Assembly (NCBI GenBank): GCA_015059805.1
Contig: SUZO01000013.1
Span: 1 to 55,307 of the forward strand
Source: Rikenellaceae bacterium
GTDB taxonomy: Bacteria; Bacteroidota; Bacteroidia; Bacteroidales; Rikenellaceae
Direction of reading: 5' to 3'
DNA length: 55,307 bases
In this document: positions 17,397 to 26,057 of the stretch, one piece after another
Numbering within the stretch: the stretch's first letter is position 1
Layout of the letters: every line of letters begins with the position of its first letter
The notes under the pieces: model-generated
Databases searched by the model: none
What the model was told of the DNA's origin: nothing
What the model saw: the letters and a program-made list of their open reading frames with translations, nothing else
Translations under genes and position numbers: made by a program

Positions 17397-19388
17397 ATGA
17401 AAAAAATTTTAACCGCTATGGGACTTTTTGCCCTTGCTCTGACATCTTGCACAGAGCAGCCAAAGGAGGCGGCTTGGATTGTCGACAAGTTTGACGACAT
17501 CAAGGTTATCCGTTATGAGGTACCTGAGTTTGAGAACCTGCCACTCAATGAGAAGCTGCTGATTTACTACCTTGCCGAGTCGGCAAAGTGTGGTCGCGAC
17601 ATTATGTACGACCAGAACTTTAAGTACAACCTTACTATCCGTCGCGCATTAGAGCAGATTTACACAACCTATCAGGGTGATAAGACTTCTGCAGACTTTG
17701 TTGCTATGGAGAAGTACCTGAAGAAGGTGTGGTTTGCAAACGGTATCCACCACCACTACTCTAATGACAAGTTCGCCCCAGAGTTCTCACGTGAGTGGTT
17801 TGCAGAGCAGCTCAAGGGTGTTGATACTGGCGCAGTGAGCCACGAGGAGCTGATTGAGGTTATCTTCAACCCTGCTCTCTACTCATCACGCCTCAACCAG
17901 ACTGCTGGTGTAGATATGATTGCCGCTTCTGCAGGCAACTACTATGAGGGTCTTACACAGGCTGAGGTAGAGAAGTTCTACAACAAGATGATTGATCCAA
18001 AGGACCTACGCCCTATCTCATACGGCCTTAACTCAAAGCTTGTCAAGAAGAATGGCAAGATTTATGAGCAGACCTACAAGATTGGTGGTATGTACACCGA
18101 GGCGCTTACTCAGGTGGTATATTGGCTTGAGAAGGCAGAGGCAGTTGCCGAGGAGCCACTCAAGACTACTATCGGTCTGCTTATCAAGTACTACCGCAGT
18201 GGCGACCTTCGTGACTTTGATGCCTTTAATATCTCTTGGGTGCAGGATACACAGTCAAATGTTGACTTTGTGAACGGCTTTACTGAGACTTACGGCGACC
18301 CACTTGGCTTCAAGGCATCTTGGGAGAGCGTTGTAAACTTCGTTGACAAGGCTGCTTGCGCTCGTACAAAGACCATTTCAGAGAACGCACAGTGGTTTGA
18401 GGACCACTCGCCTATCAACCCAGCATACCGCAAGCCAGTGGTTAAGGGTGTATCTGCAAAGGTTATTACAGTAGCTATGCTTGGTGGTGACTGCTACCCT
18501 GCTACCCCTATCGGCATCAACCTTCCAAATGCAGACTGGATTCGTAAGGAGTACGGCTCAAAGTCTGTAACTATTGACAACATCACCTACGCATATAAGA
18601 AGGCTGCACAGGGCAACGGCTTTGCTGAGGAGTTCGTTCTGCGCGCAGAGGACCGCGAGCGTATGGAGAAGTGGGGTAAGCTCTCTGATGACCTCCACAC
18701 AGACCTTCACGAGTGCCTCGGACACGGCTCTGGTCAGCTTGCACCAGGTACTACTGGCACAGAGCTTGGCTCATACTCTTCTACTCTTGAGGAGACCCGC
18801 GCTGACCTGTTTGCCCTCTACTACCTTGGCGATGAGAAGCTTATTGAGATTGGTCTTATTCCAACTCTTGATGTTGCGAAGGCACAGTATGCATCTTACA
18901 TCATGAACGGTATGATGACCCAGCTCTCAAGAATTGAGCTTGGTAAGAATGTTGAGGAGTCACATATGCGTAACCGCAAGATGATTGCCGAGTGGTGCTA
19001 CGAGAAGGGTAAACAGAATAACGTTATTGAGTGGGTTGAGAAGGATGGCAAGAAGTACATCGTTGTAAACGACTTTGACGCCCTGCGTAAGCTCTTTGGC
19101 GATATGCTCTATGAGGTACAGCGCATCAAGAGCGAGGGCGACTATGAGGCTGGTAAGGCTCTTGTTGAGAACTACGGCGTAACTGTTGAGCCTGAGCTTC
19201 ACAAGCAGGTTCGTGAGCGTTACTATGCCCTTGGAATTGAGCCATACGGTGGTTTTGTGAACCCAGAGTATCAAATCGTTGAGAAGGATGGTCAGGTTGT
19301 AGACGTTGTGGTTAGCTACCCTGCAAACTACACTGAGCAGCACCTCCACTACTCTAAGGACTACTCATTCCTCCCTTCTATCAACTAA
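17397..19388 (+). CDS. Dipeptidyl peptidase III family lipoprotein (M49)
   Basis: A zinc metallopeptidase of family M49 that removes dipeptides from the N-terminus of oligopeptides. The zinc motif HECLGH is at 438-443 and the second motif EETRAD at 465-470. Residues 1-18 form a lipoprotein signal ending ALTSC, so the enzyme is predicted to be anchored in the cell envelope by Cys18 and to act in the periplasm or at the surface. The 663-residue length is somewhat below that of mammalian DPP III and suits the bacterial forms. It has its own strong promoter and is followed by a long palindromic element. Confidence 0.9.
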   Translation: MKKILTAMGLFALALTSCTEQPKEAAWIVDKFDDIKVIRYEVPEFENLPLNEKLLIYYLAESAKCGRDIMYDQNFKYNLTIRRALEQIYTTYQGDKTSADFVAMEKYLKKVWFANGIHHHYSNDKFAPEFSREWFAEQLKGVDTGAVSHEELIEVIFNPALYSSRLNQTAGVDMIAASAGNYYEGLTQAEVEKFYNKMIDPKDLRPISYGLNSKLVKKNGKIYEQTYKIGGMYTEALTQVVYWLEKAEAVAEEPLKTTIGLLIKYYRSGDLRDFDAFNISWVQDTQSNVDFVNGFTETYGDPLGFKASWESVVNFVDKAACARTKTISENAQWFEDHSPINPAYRKPVVKGVSAKVITVAMLGGDCYPATPIGINLPNADWIRKEYGSKSVTIDNITYAYKKAAQGNGFAEEFVLRAEDRERMEKWGKLSDDLHTDLHECLGHGSGQLAPGTTGTELGSYSSTLEETRADLFALYYLGDEKLIEIGLIPTLDVAKAQYASYIMNGMMTQLSRIELGKNVEESHMRNRKMIAEWCYEKGKQNNVIEWVEKDGKKYIVVNDFDALRKLFGDMLYEVQRIKSEGDYEAGKALVENYGVTVEPELHKQVRERYYALGIEPYGGFVNPEYQIVEKDGQVVDVVVSYPANYTEQHLHYSKDYSFLPSIN

Positions 19389-19407
19389 TATAAACGATAG
19401 ATATAAA

Positions 19408-19532
19408 AAGAGGCTGAATAAAAAGTGTATTTTGTCGTTACGCTCGCCCTCAAAATGCTCATTTACGCCAAGTAAACTCCGCTTTTTCGGGCTTCGCAAG
19501 CCTAAAAATACATCTTTTTATTCAACCTCTTT
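19408..19532. repeat. Long imperfect palindrome after the DPP III gene
   Basis: The two ends pair over 23 base pairs in three blocks (AAGAGG/CCTCTT, TGAATAAAAA/TTTTTATTCA, GTATTTT/AAAATAC) with one mismatch and one small internal loop. A smaller hairpin (TTTAC/GTAAA) sits in the middle. It lies between convergent genes and can end transcription from the left. Its size and nested form resemble a dispersed intergenic repeat, but only one copy is in the window. Confidence 0.65.
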
Positions 19533-19546
19533 ATTTACTACAGGGT

Positions 19547-19569
19547 AAAAGAGTCCGACGGGCGGACTC
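19547..19569 (-). terminator. Terminator of the leftward sigma-factor operon
   Basis: GAGTCCG/CGGACTC, a perfect 7-bp stem with a 5-base loop (19551-19569), is followed on the minus strand by TTTT. It lies 12 bases after the stop of the small membrane protein gene. Confidence 0.6.
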
Positions 19570-19581
19570 CGGAAACACGTC

Positions 19582-19992
19582 TTACTTTGTCTCTTCTGCC
19601 TTTTTGAGCAGTTTGTGTTCAATTATAAGTGCTGTTACAAGACCAAGCCCAATGCCGAAGGCAACTGTAAAGATTAGCAGTAGCACGGCTCCTTCAAAGT
19701 CCTTTGATGCGGTTTGGTTGAGTATATAGACAAACCCGCTACCGAAAAGTGAGGCAAAGATTGCTGGTAGACCTATGCGGAGCATTACGAGCTTTGGCTC
19801 TTTTTTTAGTTTGCTCTCGATAAGCACTTTAGCAAGTTCGGGGTTTGAATTGTTCTCTAAAAGTCGCATGCGCAGTTCGTGTTCGGCTCTCTTGTTGCGA
19901 ACATAGGCAACAAAGAAGAGAACAATCGGAGTGATAATGGTAGCTGCGGTTAGTAAGCTATCCATAATGTACCTGATAGTGAAGGAATCCAT
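19582..19992 (-). CDS. Small membrane protein, DUF6249-like
   Basis: A 136-residue protein with a membrane segment near the N-terminus (about 12-30), a charged cytoplasmic part rich in Arg, Glu and Lys (31-70) and two further membrane segments (about 72-90 and 101-125). It resembles the small DUF6249-type proteins found beside ECF sigma factors in Bacteroidales; that match is from memory. It is the third gene of the operon, 56 bases after the second. A second Met at residue 10 is an alternative start. The function is unknown; a role in sensing for the sigma factor is possible. Confidence 0.65.
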   Translation of the reverse strand: MDSFTIRYIMDSLLTAATIITPIVLFFVAYVRNKRAEHELRMRLLENNSNPELAKVLIESKLKKEPKLVMLRIGLPAIFASLFGSGFVYILNQTASKDFEGAVLLLIFTVAFGIGLGLVTALIIEHKLLKKAEETK

Positions 19993-20048
19993 AATAGTTT
20001 TTTGTTTTAGTTTAACTTCGTATTAAAGACTTGAGACTAAGCGAATTA

Positions 20049-20369
20049 TTACACCTCATCTAAAGAAAAATTTGCAACCGAGTATATTGCCATATACAGT
20101 GCCGAGATAATAGTTGTGGCAACTAACATATAGCTCATTGCACTCTGTGCTGTTATCAATATTAGGTATGCGCAGTACCCCATTACCGCCATCATAGTAG
20201 GTACGCCAAAAGAGAATGCGATGAGGCGCAAAATACTTCTCCACTTACGAGTTCTATTATACTTTTTGACCTCTGCAAGCACTTGTGTGTTGATACTCTC
20301 TATGTTATGTTGTCGTTTCAGACTCTCACTGATAAGCCTGTCCAGTTGTTGGTCGTCAATCCTCTTCAT
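20049..20369 (-). CDS. Small membrane protein beside ECF sigma factor, possible anti-sigma
   Basis: The protein begins MKRIDDQQLD and has a soluble N-terminal helix-rich part of about 45 residues and two membrane segments (about 50-70 and 76-95). Layout and position, overlapping the end of the sigma gene by 14 bases, are those of a membrane partner that holds the sigma factor. I see no zinc-binding HxxxCxxC motif of the classical anti-sigma domain. The ATG at 20369 is preferred to the TTG two codons upstream. The function is inferred from context only. Confidence 0.6.
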   Translation of the reverse strand: MKRIDDQQLDRLISESLKRQHNIESINTQVLAEVKKYNRTRKWRSILRLIAFSFGVPTMMAVMGYCAYLILITAQSAMSYMLVATTIISALYMAIYSVANFSLDEV

Positions 20370-20889
20370 GCTCAATCATTGTTTTTAGTTTTGTGCGTAT
20401 TCTATGTAGGCGAACAAGTACATTCGCTTCGCTAAGCCCTGTCTGCTCTGCTATTTGTTTAGTTTTTAGTTTTTGGTAGTAATGCATCTCAATAATCTCG
20501 CGCTCATCAGCCGTTAGGCGTGCTATTGCTCTATCCATTGCCTCAAGTAGCTGATAATGCTCCTCACTATCTTCATCAGCAACGGAAACAGTGCTAATAT
20601 CGCTATGCCGCTCATTTTGTCGGCTTTTTAGCGTATCTATAGCCTGATTGTGAGTAATCATCCGTAGGTATGGGGCAAGAGAGGTTCCGCTACGCCAATG
20701 ATGAAGGTTTTTGTACGCCTTGATAAGTGATATTTGCATAACCTCCTCGGCAAGGGCGTAATCTTTGACTATTGATAGCGCTGTAGAGAAGACTAAACCC
20801 GAATACCTCTGCATAACAACGGAGAATGCCTCGGTGTCGTTATGCAAAACTATTCGGGTTATTAGCTCTTTGTCAGTCATTTTATACAT
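20356..20889 (-). CDS. ECF-type RNA polymerase sigma factor
   Basis: A sigma-70 family regulator with region 2 (about FSVVMQRYSGLVFSTALSIV and the following EEVMQISLIKAYKN) and region 4 at the C-terminus, with the helix-turn-helix TKQIAEQTGLSEANVLVRLH. It directs RNA polymerase to a small regulon, probably including its own operon. The longest frame opens with a TTG that lies in a candidate promoter box, so I start at the ATG at 20889 (177 residues); an ATG three codons later is also possible. Two small membrane proteins follow and probably control it. The signal is unknown. Confidence 0.85.
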   Translation of the reverse strand: MYKMTDKELITRIVLHNDTEAFSVVMQRYSGLVFSTALSIVKDYALAEEVMQISLIKAYKNLHHWRSGTSLAPYLRMITHNQAIDTLKSRQNERHSDISTVSVADEDSEEHYQLLEAMDRAIARLTADEREIIEMHYYQKLKTKQIAEQTGLSEANVLVRLHRIRTKLKTMIEHEED

Positions 20890-20931
20890 TGTTTGTGTAT
20901 AAGACTGCAAATGGTAGGAAATATTACAATG

Positions 20932-22491
20932 TTACTCCAAATTTTCCATACGTAGCAGTGTGCAAGCGGAACTGTATGAGCAGTTGATCCAGAAGGATGG
21001 CTTGTAGTTGTGGCGGATGCGCCAAGTAGTGAGGATTTTACCAGTATTGACGCACTGTGTTACGGTGATGTTGTCAATAAGTGCCTTTGCCTTCGCCTTC
21101 ATCAGCTCGTCGCCCGTCTTTTCGTATAGGCTCAACATAGCGTTTGCCACATTGCAGGAGCTGTTATCTACTGGCATAGCGTACTTGTACTGCTCAAATA
21201 CGCATGGCGTAGCATCGCGCTTGTGTCCATCTTTGCCAAGCGGCATATCCCAGTAAACAAACTGGTCTTCGCTGAAGCGCACAAGCTCATAGGCGGTGTT
21301 AATATCTGCTTCACTTGCCTCACGACTTAATAGATATGTGGCGTAAGGTGCTGCAGTGCAGTTTGTTAAGTTCTCGTATGGCTGCAGACCTACTACTGTC
21401 ACATCCTCAAACTGACCTGTCATATCAAAGCGGTTGAGAATATGCTCTGCCATCCACTTCTCGCCCTTTAGACGCGCCTCGGTGTACTTAGTCTGACCAT
21501 ACTCGGTCTCAAGACGCAGGAAGTAGCGAAGCAGTGGGTGTAGCATCGCCTTGCTATCATTCACTGGCTCGCCAGTAGTAAAATCGTACTTGATGTGCCA
21601 AGAGCCATCCTCGCACTGCAGGCGCAGATATGTGTCGGCAATACCTAATGCGTGGTTAAGATACTTCTCTTCGCCCGTAGCATTGTAGAGGTCAAGAAAA
21701 GCCTCTGCTGCCGATGCAGCCTCAAGAGCCATAGTCTTGCCCTGATTCCAACTCTCCTTTGAGTGGATTAGATTTTTGTAGTATGTCGGTGGAAAGTAAG
21801 CCAGCGGCTCATCAGCTTTGCGAGAGTGGTCTATAAGGAACTGCGCCGCCCCACGAGCAATAGCCAGCGCATTGTCACGGTAGTGCGGAAGCAGCGATGC
21901 AAGCAGAACTTCAGACTTTACCACAGCACCGATAATCTTGCAAGGATATGTAAAATGCGGATAGCTCATATCTGGCTCTACACTTGTTGCAAAATTCTGA
22001 ACTTGAGGCATTTTATGCACATAGAGCAGTCCGAGAATAGCCGCCTCGCGGTAGCTTCTTACAGCACCCGTATATGGCGGGTTAAAGCCGTAGTCGCGAA
22101 AGAAATTGCGCTCACCAGCCACCCCGATGACCTCTCCACTGCTGTTTAGTGCCTCTACTTTGAGCGCAACATTTGTACCCTCTGGGATTGAGTTCCAGAT
22201 TGGTGAGAGTGCACTCTGTGGCGTGTCAGAGGTAAAACTCCAACTCTGACCATTCTCTGTTGTTGCGGTATAAAGATACTCTGCAGCACCCTCAACTGAA
22301 CTAAAGTCAAATGCTGGCGCATAGATAAACTTCTTTGCAAAGCCGTTCCAGAATGGACGAGCCTCGCCTCCTGGGTGTACTGGAGTGAGATACTCACTCT
22401 TTGCCTGTTCTGTAAGAGCTACATTTGGGTCTGTGGGCGCGCAAGAGTAGAGCGCACCGCATAGCATTAGTACTGATAAGATTCTCTTCAT
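20932..22491 (-). CDS. Lipoprotein with predicted (alpha/alpha)6-barrel domain
   Basis: A 519-residue lipoprotein: signal residues 1-17 end in LYSC. An N-terminal part of about 100 residues looks like a beta-sandwich (TTENGQSWSFTSD), and the remainder is helical with repeated aromatic motifs, as in six-hairpin glycosidases, lyases and epimerases. It follows the hexosaminidase gene by 9 bases on the same strand, so a role in breakdown of a host or dietary glycan is plausible. I cannot name a glycoside family or catalytic acids. The C-terminus ends in a Ser-, Asn- and Cys-rich segment. Confidence 0.6.
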   Translation of the reverse strand: MKRILSVLMLCGALYSCAPTDPNVALTEQAKSEYLTPVHPGGEARPFWNGFAKKFIYAPAFDFSSVEGAAEYLYTATTENGQSWSFTSDTPQSALSPIWNSIPEGTNVALKVEALNSSGEVIGVAGERNFFRDYGFNPPYTGAVRSYREAAILGLLYVHKMPQVQNFATSVEPDMSYPHFTYPCKIIGAVVKSEVLLASLLPHYRDNALAIARGAAQFLIDHSRKADEPLAYFPPTYYKNLIHSKESWNQGKTMALEAASAAEAFLDLYNATGEEKYLNHALGIADTYLRLQCEDGSWHIKYDFTTGEPVNDSKAMLHPLLRYFLRLETEYGQTKYTEARLKGEKWMAEHILNRFDMTGQFEDVTVVGLQPYENLTNCTAAPYATYLLSREASEADINTAYELVRFSEDQFVYWDMPLGKDGHKRDATPCVFEQYKYAMPVDNSSCNVANAMLSLYEKTGDELMKAKAKALIDNITVTQCVNTGKILTTWRIRHNYKPSFWINCSYSSACTLLRMENLE

Positions 22492-22500
22492 AATATCTAA

Positions 22501-24657
22501 CTATTTGATTTTGAGCGATTGAATTACTATCTGGTCCTCGGCGTCACTTGTTGTTGTAGCGACGATTCTAAGGGCGCGTATAGCCTCTGTAGGCTTAATT
22601 ACAGCACCTGCGACATCAAAGTCGGCGACCTTTACAAAGCTACTACCGTCATAGCTCACCTCAATATATCCCTTCATCATACAGCATCGGCGTAGGTGAA
22701 TGTGACCAGTCATAGCCTCTATCTCACGACACTTTAACGGCTCAGCAAAGCGATACTCAATCCAATCACCAGCCTTTGCTGCACGTGTTGTGCGGACAAT
22801 GCTGTTGGTATACTTTGCTGCATTTGTTATCGGAGTCTTGCTGCTGCAAGGTATTGATGAACTGACAGTTACCGCAGGTTTTAGTCGTGCATAGTACTCC
22901 TTGCTGCCTGTGCGCTTGCTTATGCCAGTGCCACGACGGCTGTAGAACTCATAGTTGTATGGCTTTGTTGTGGTAATTGGCTTTGTGTAGCGCGACTGCT
23001 TGCCCGATGAAAGGTCTATATAATATATGGTAGAGTCGTCAGTGGTGCTTGCTGTGAGAGAACCATTTGTGTAATTGACTGTCGGAGTCTCAAGGCGATA
23101 TGTAACACCCATAGCATCCATACGAGCGTAGTGAGAATCCTTGAGTGTAGAGTAAAACTCCTCCCAGCTGCGGCGAGAGTGGCTCCATGCAACCTCCGAG
23201 AGTGCTGTAAGGCGTGGGAAGAGCATATAATCAAGGTAGTCGCTCTTTTCGGGATTCTCAGCAACATAAATCTCGCTGAAGAAGGAAGCTTCAATACCTG
23301 CAACATGCTTTAGGTGAGAGGTCGTAAAGCCTTGCTTCTCAAAGTTAAACGATAACACCTTCTTGGCATCAAATATTGCTGCCCAGTTATGTCCCGTCTC
23401 AGATGCAGACTGCTTCATATCAAAGTAGAAGTAGTGACCAGGCATGATGATTGTTGGGTAACCCTTTGATGTCGATTCAAGACACTTTTTGATGCTTGCC
23501 CAGCCGTGTACACGTGTGGTTGTAGGGAGAGTTCCACCCTCAATAGCCTCGTTCCAGACGGCTGGCTTCTTGCCGTACTTTGAGAGGATTTCTGTAGTGC
23601 GAGCGATAAAGTAGTCCTCAATTTGCTTCTCGTTTTGTAATCCCTTCTCGGCTTTAAGTCGCTGACAATCTGGACACTTACGCCATTGGCTCATATTGAC
23701 CTCGTCGCCACCGATGTGGATGTAGTCCGAGGTGAAAATTTCACTTACCTCGCGGATAATGTCCTCTATAAGAGAGTAGTTGCTCTCCTTTGCTGCACAC
23801 CAGACGTTGCGAATCTCAAGACCGTTTGTGCTACTGCTGTCGGGAGTATAGTTACACAGAATGTCGGGGTATATTGCCCCTAATGCCTTGCTATGTCCTG
23901 GCATATCTATCTCTGGGATAACCTCAATGTTGCGCTGTGCAGCATAAGCGACAATATCCTTCAGCTCCTGCTGGGTGTAGTAACCACCCCACTTTTCGTA
24001 GAACTTTCCGTAACGTGGGAATACAGGGCTATCGCCACCTCTAAAGCCACCGACAGTAGCCAACTCTGGGTGGGATTTAATCTCAATACGCCAACCTTCA
24101 TCATCTGTAAGATGAAAATGTAACTTGTTGAGTTTAAGATAAGACATTAAGTCTATATAACGTTTTACTTTATCTACTGGAATCCAAGTTCGTGCTACGT
24201 CAAGCATAAAACCACGATAGCTAAACTTTGGGCTATCCTCTATAGTACAACAAGGTACAGAGAGTGGGAATTTTGCACTTTTAGAGTAGACCTTTGCTGG
24301 TAGAAGCTGAAGTAGAGTCTGCACGCCATTGAATACACCAGCATAACTACCGCCTGCAATGATGATGTTCTTGTTGTCTACAGTGAGGCGATACTCCTCC
24401 TCGTCAAGAAGGCGATTTATAGTTAGTTGAATATCCCCAGGCATAACCTTTGAGGATGATAGTATCTGCTTAAATGGCATATAGTCAAGCAGATATAGTG
24501 CTGCATCGCGCACTGCTACATCGTAGACAAGGCAGCTTTTATCTGTAATTGTGAACTCTCCACCGCTGTAGCTTTCACGTTGCGGTTGTGGTACAATCTG
24601 CGCCGAGAGTGTTTGGATGCTCAAGAGCAGAGAGAGAAGTATAAATAACTTTTTCAT
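22501..24657 (-). CDS. Beta-N-acetylhexosaminidase, family GH20
   Basis: This enzyme removes terminal GlcNAc or GalNAc from glycans by substrate-assisted catalysis. The 718-residue protein has a signal peptide (1-19), a GH20b-like N-terminal domain (about 22-140), and the barrel domain with HFHLTDDEGWR (180-190) and the catalytic Asp318-Glu319 in HIGGDEV. A C-terminal extension (about 540-718) ends in a beta-sandwich that resembles discoidin-type carbohydrate-binding modules. It shares an operon with the unknown lipoprotein and probably acts in the periplasm on mucin-type or chitin-type sugars. It is divergent from mazG. Confidence 0.93.
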   Translation of the reverse strand: MKKLFILLSLLLSIQTLSAQIVPQPQRESYSGGEFTITDKSCLVYDVAVRDAALYLLDYMPFKQILSSSKVMPGDIQLTINRLLDEEEYRLTVDNKNIIIAGGSYAGVFNGVQTLLQLLPAKVYSKSAKFPLSVPCCTIEDSPKFSYRGFMLDVARTWIPVDKVKRYIDLMSYLKLNKLHFHLTDDEGWRIEIKSHPELATVGGFRGGDSPVFPRYGKFYEKWGGYYTQQELKDIVAYAAQRNIEVIPEIDMPGHSKALGAIYPDILCNYTPDSSSTNGLEIRNVWCAAKESNYSLIEDIIREVSEIFTSDYIHIGGDEVNMSQWRKCPDCQRLKAEKGLQNEKQIEDYFIARTTEILSKYGKKPAVWNEAIEGGTLPTTTRVHGWASIKKCLESTSKGYPTIIMPGHYFYFDMKQSASETGHNWAAIFDAKKVLSFNFEKQGFTTSHLKHVAGIEASFFSEIYVAENPEKSDYLDYMLFPRLTALSEVAWSHSRRSWEEFYSTLKDSHYARMDAMGVTYRLETPTVNYTNGSLTASTTDDSTIYYIDLSSGKQSRYTKPITTTKPYNYEFYSRRGTGISKRTGSKEYYARLKPAVTVSSSIPCSSKTPITNAAKYTNSIVRTTRAAKAGDWIEYRFAEPLKCREIEAMTGHIHLRRCCMMKGYIEVSYDGSSFVKVADFDVAGAVIKPTEAIRALRIVATTTSDAEDQIVIQSLKIK

Positions 24658-24676
24658 GCTAATACTATATTTTCTA

Positions 24677-24708
24677 CAAAATTACTATATTTGCAGAAAA
24701 ATAACAAA
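24677..24708 (-). promoter_or_regulatory. Promoter of the hexosaminidase operon
   Basis: On the minus strand TTTG (24708-24705), a 20-base spacer and TAATTTTG (24684-24677) match both promoter boxes. The start ATG at 24657 follows with a leader of about 16 bases. The element interleaves with the promoter of mazG on the other strand. Confidence 0.6.
24686..24693 (+). promoter_or_regulatory. Promoter -7 box of mazG
   Basis: TATATTTG matches the -7 element and contains the TTG that opens the longest mazG frame. The translation start is therefore the ATG at 24715. The box lies between the two promoter boxes of the divergent hexosaminidase gene, so the two polymerases would compete. Confidence 0.55.
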
Positions 24709-24714
24709 TATATT

Positions 24715-25485
24715 ATGGATAATAAATTAAAGGCGACAGCTCGCGTGCTTGAGGTTATGGATACCCTGCGAGAGCAATGCCCATGGGATAGAGAGCAGAC
24801 CTTTGCCTCTCTGAGAAATAATACTATTGAGGAGGTCTATGAGCTTGTTGGTGCAATCACTGACGGTAGTATGGATGACATTAAGGAGGAGCTTGGTGAC
24901 GTGCTTCTGCATATTGTCTTCTACTCAAAGATGGCTGACGAGCAGGGTGCTTTTGACTTTGCGGATGTCTGCAATGCGCTGTGTGACAAGTTGATATATC
25001 GTCATCCACACGTCTATGGCGATGTCCACGCCTCTACGCCAGATGTTGTAAAGCAGAACTGGGAGGCGCTTAAGCTTCGCAAGAAGGCTCGTAAGGCTGG
25101 TCTACTTGGTGGCGTACCTCGTCAGTTACCTGCGATGGTTAAGGCTTTCCGTCTGGGTGAGAAGGCTGCCTCTGTGGGCTTTGATTGGGAGAGTCGTGAG
25201 GATATTTGGGATAAGGTGCGTGAGGAGATTGCTGAGGTGGATGTTGAGATTGCTGCAGATGATAAGGATAAGATGGAGGGTGAGATTGGCGACCTATTCT
25301 TTGCGCTTATTAACGCTTGTCGCCTCTATGGTATTGACCCAGAGAATGCTCTTGAGCGTACAAATCAGAAGTTTATCCGCCGCTTTAATCATGTAGAGGC
25401 TTGTGCTACTGAGCAGGGAAAGTTGGTTTCAGAGTTGCCACTTGAACAGCTTGAAGAGTATTGGCAGCAGGCAAAGATGTTGTAA
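24715..25485 (+). CDS. mazG: Nucleoside triphosphate pyrophosphohydrolase MazG
   Basis: MazG hydrolyses (d)NTPs to monophosphate and pyrophosphate and is a house-cleaning enzyme. The 256-residue protein has two MazG repeats: the N-terminal one with CPWDREQT, IEEVYEL and EELGDVLLH, and the C-terminal one with EEIAEVD and EGEIGDLFF, both with the acidic magnesium-binding pairs. Length is normal for the E. coli type. The start is placed at the ATG because the upstream in-frame TTG lies within the promoter box. The next gene follows after 19 bases. Confidence 0.95.
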   Translation: MDNKLKATARVLEVMDTLREQCPWDREQTFASLRNNTIEEVYELVGAITDGSMDDIKEELGDVLLHIVFYSKMADEQGAFDFADVCNALCDKLIYRHPHVYGDVHASTPDVVKQNWEALKLRKKARKAGLLGGVPRQLPAMVKAFRLGEKAASVGFDWESREDIWDKVREEIAEVDVEIAADDKDKMEGEIGDLFFALINACRLYGIDPENALERTNQKFIRRFNHVEACATEQGKLVSELPLEQLEEYWQQAKML

Positions 25486-25504
25486 ATTAAAAAAAGTATA
25501 TACG

Positions 25505-26035
25505 ATGGCTTATATCAAATCAGTTCGTAACCATACGCCAAAGGTTGGCGAGGGTACGTTTGTTGCCGAGACAGCAGTGCTTATTGGTGATGTGACAGTG
25601 GGTAAGGACTCCTCACTGTGGTACAATGTTGTTCTGCGAGGTGATGTGAATACAATCACTATCGGCGATAGAACAAATATTCAGGATGGAACGGTGATTC
25701 ATACTCTCTACGATGGCTCTCCAAAGCCTTCGCAGACGCATATTGGAAATGATGTGTCTGTGGGTCATAATGCAACAATCCATGGAGCTATTATTGAGGA
25801 TAACTGCCTAATTGGTATGGGTGCAACTATCCTTGACAACGCTGTAGTGGCTACGGGATGTATCATTGCGGCAAATGCTCTTGTGCTTTCAGGGGCAAAA
25901 CTTGAGCCAAACTCAGTCTATGCGGGCGTACCAGCCAAGAAGGTTAAGGAGGTAACCCCAGAGCAGCGTGAGACTATCATCGCCCGCATTGCCCGCGACT
26001 ACCGTATGTACGCCTCTTGGTACGACGAAGAGTAG
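25505..26035 (+). CDS. Gamma-carbonic-anhydrase-like hexapeptide-repeat protein
   Basis: A left-handed beta-helix protein of 176 residues with many hexapeptide repeats (IGDVTVG, IGDRTNI, IGNDVSVGHNATIHG, IGMGATI). The zinc-ligand histidines of the gamma class are seen in VIHTL and VGHNATIHG. Members of this YrdA/CaiE group bind a metal as trimers, and carbonic anhydrase activity varies. The start MAYIK is preferred over a frame that runs back into mazG. It lies 19 bases after mazG and 22 before the sensor kinase. The physiological role is not known. Confidence 0.85.
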   Translation: MAYIKSVRNHTPKVGEGTFVAETAVLIGDVTVGKDSSLWYNVVLRGDVNTITIGDRTNIQDGTVIHTLYDGSPKPSQTHIGNDVSVGHNATIHGAIIEDNCLIGMGATILDNAVVATGCIIAANALVLSGAKLEPNSVYAGVPAKKVKEVTPEQRETIIARIARDYRMYASWYDEE

Positions 26036-26057
26036 TAACTTTTAACACATCTACGCT

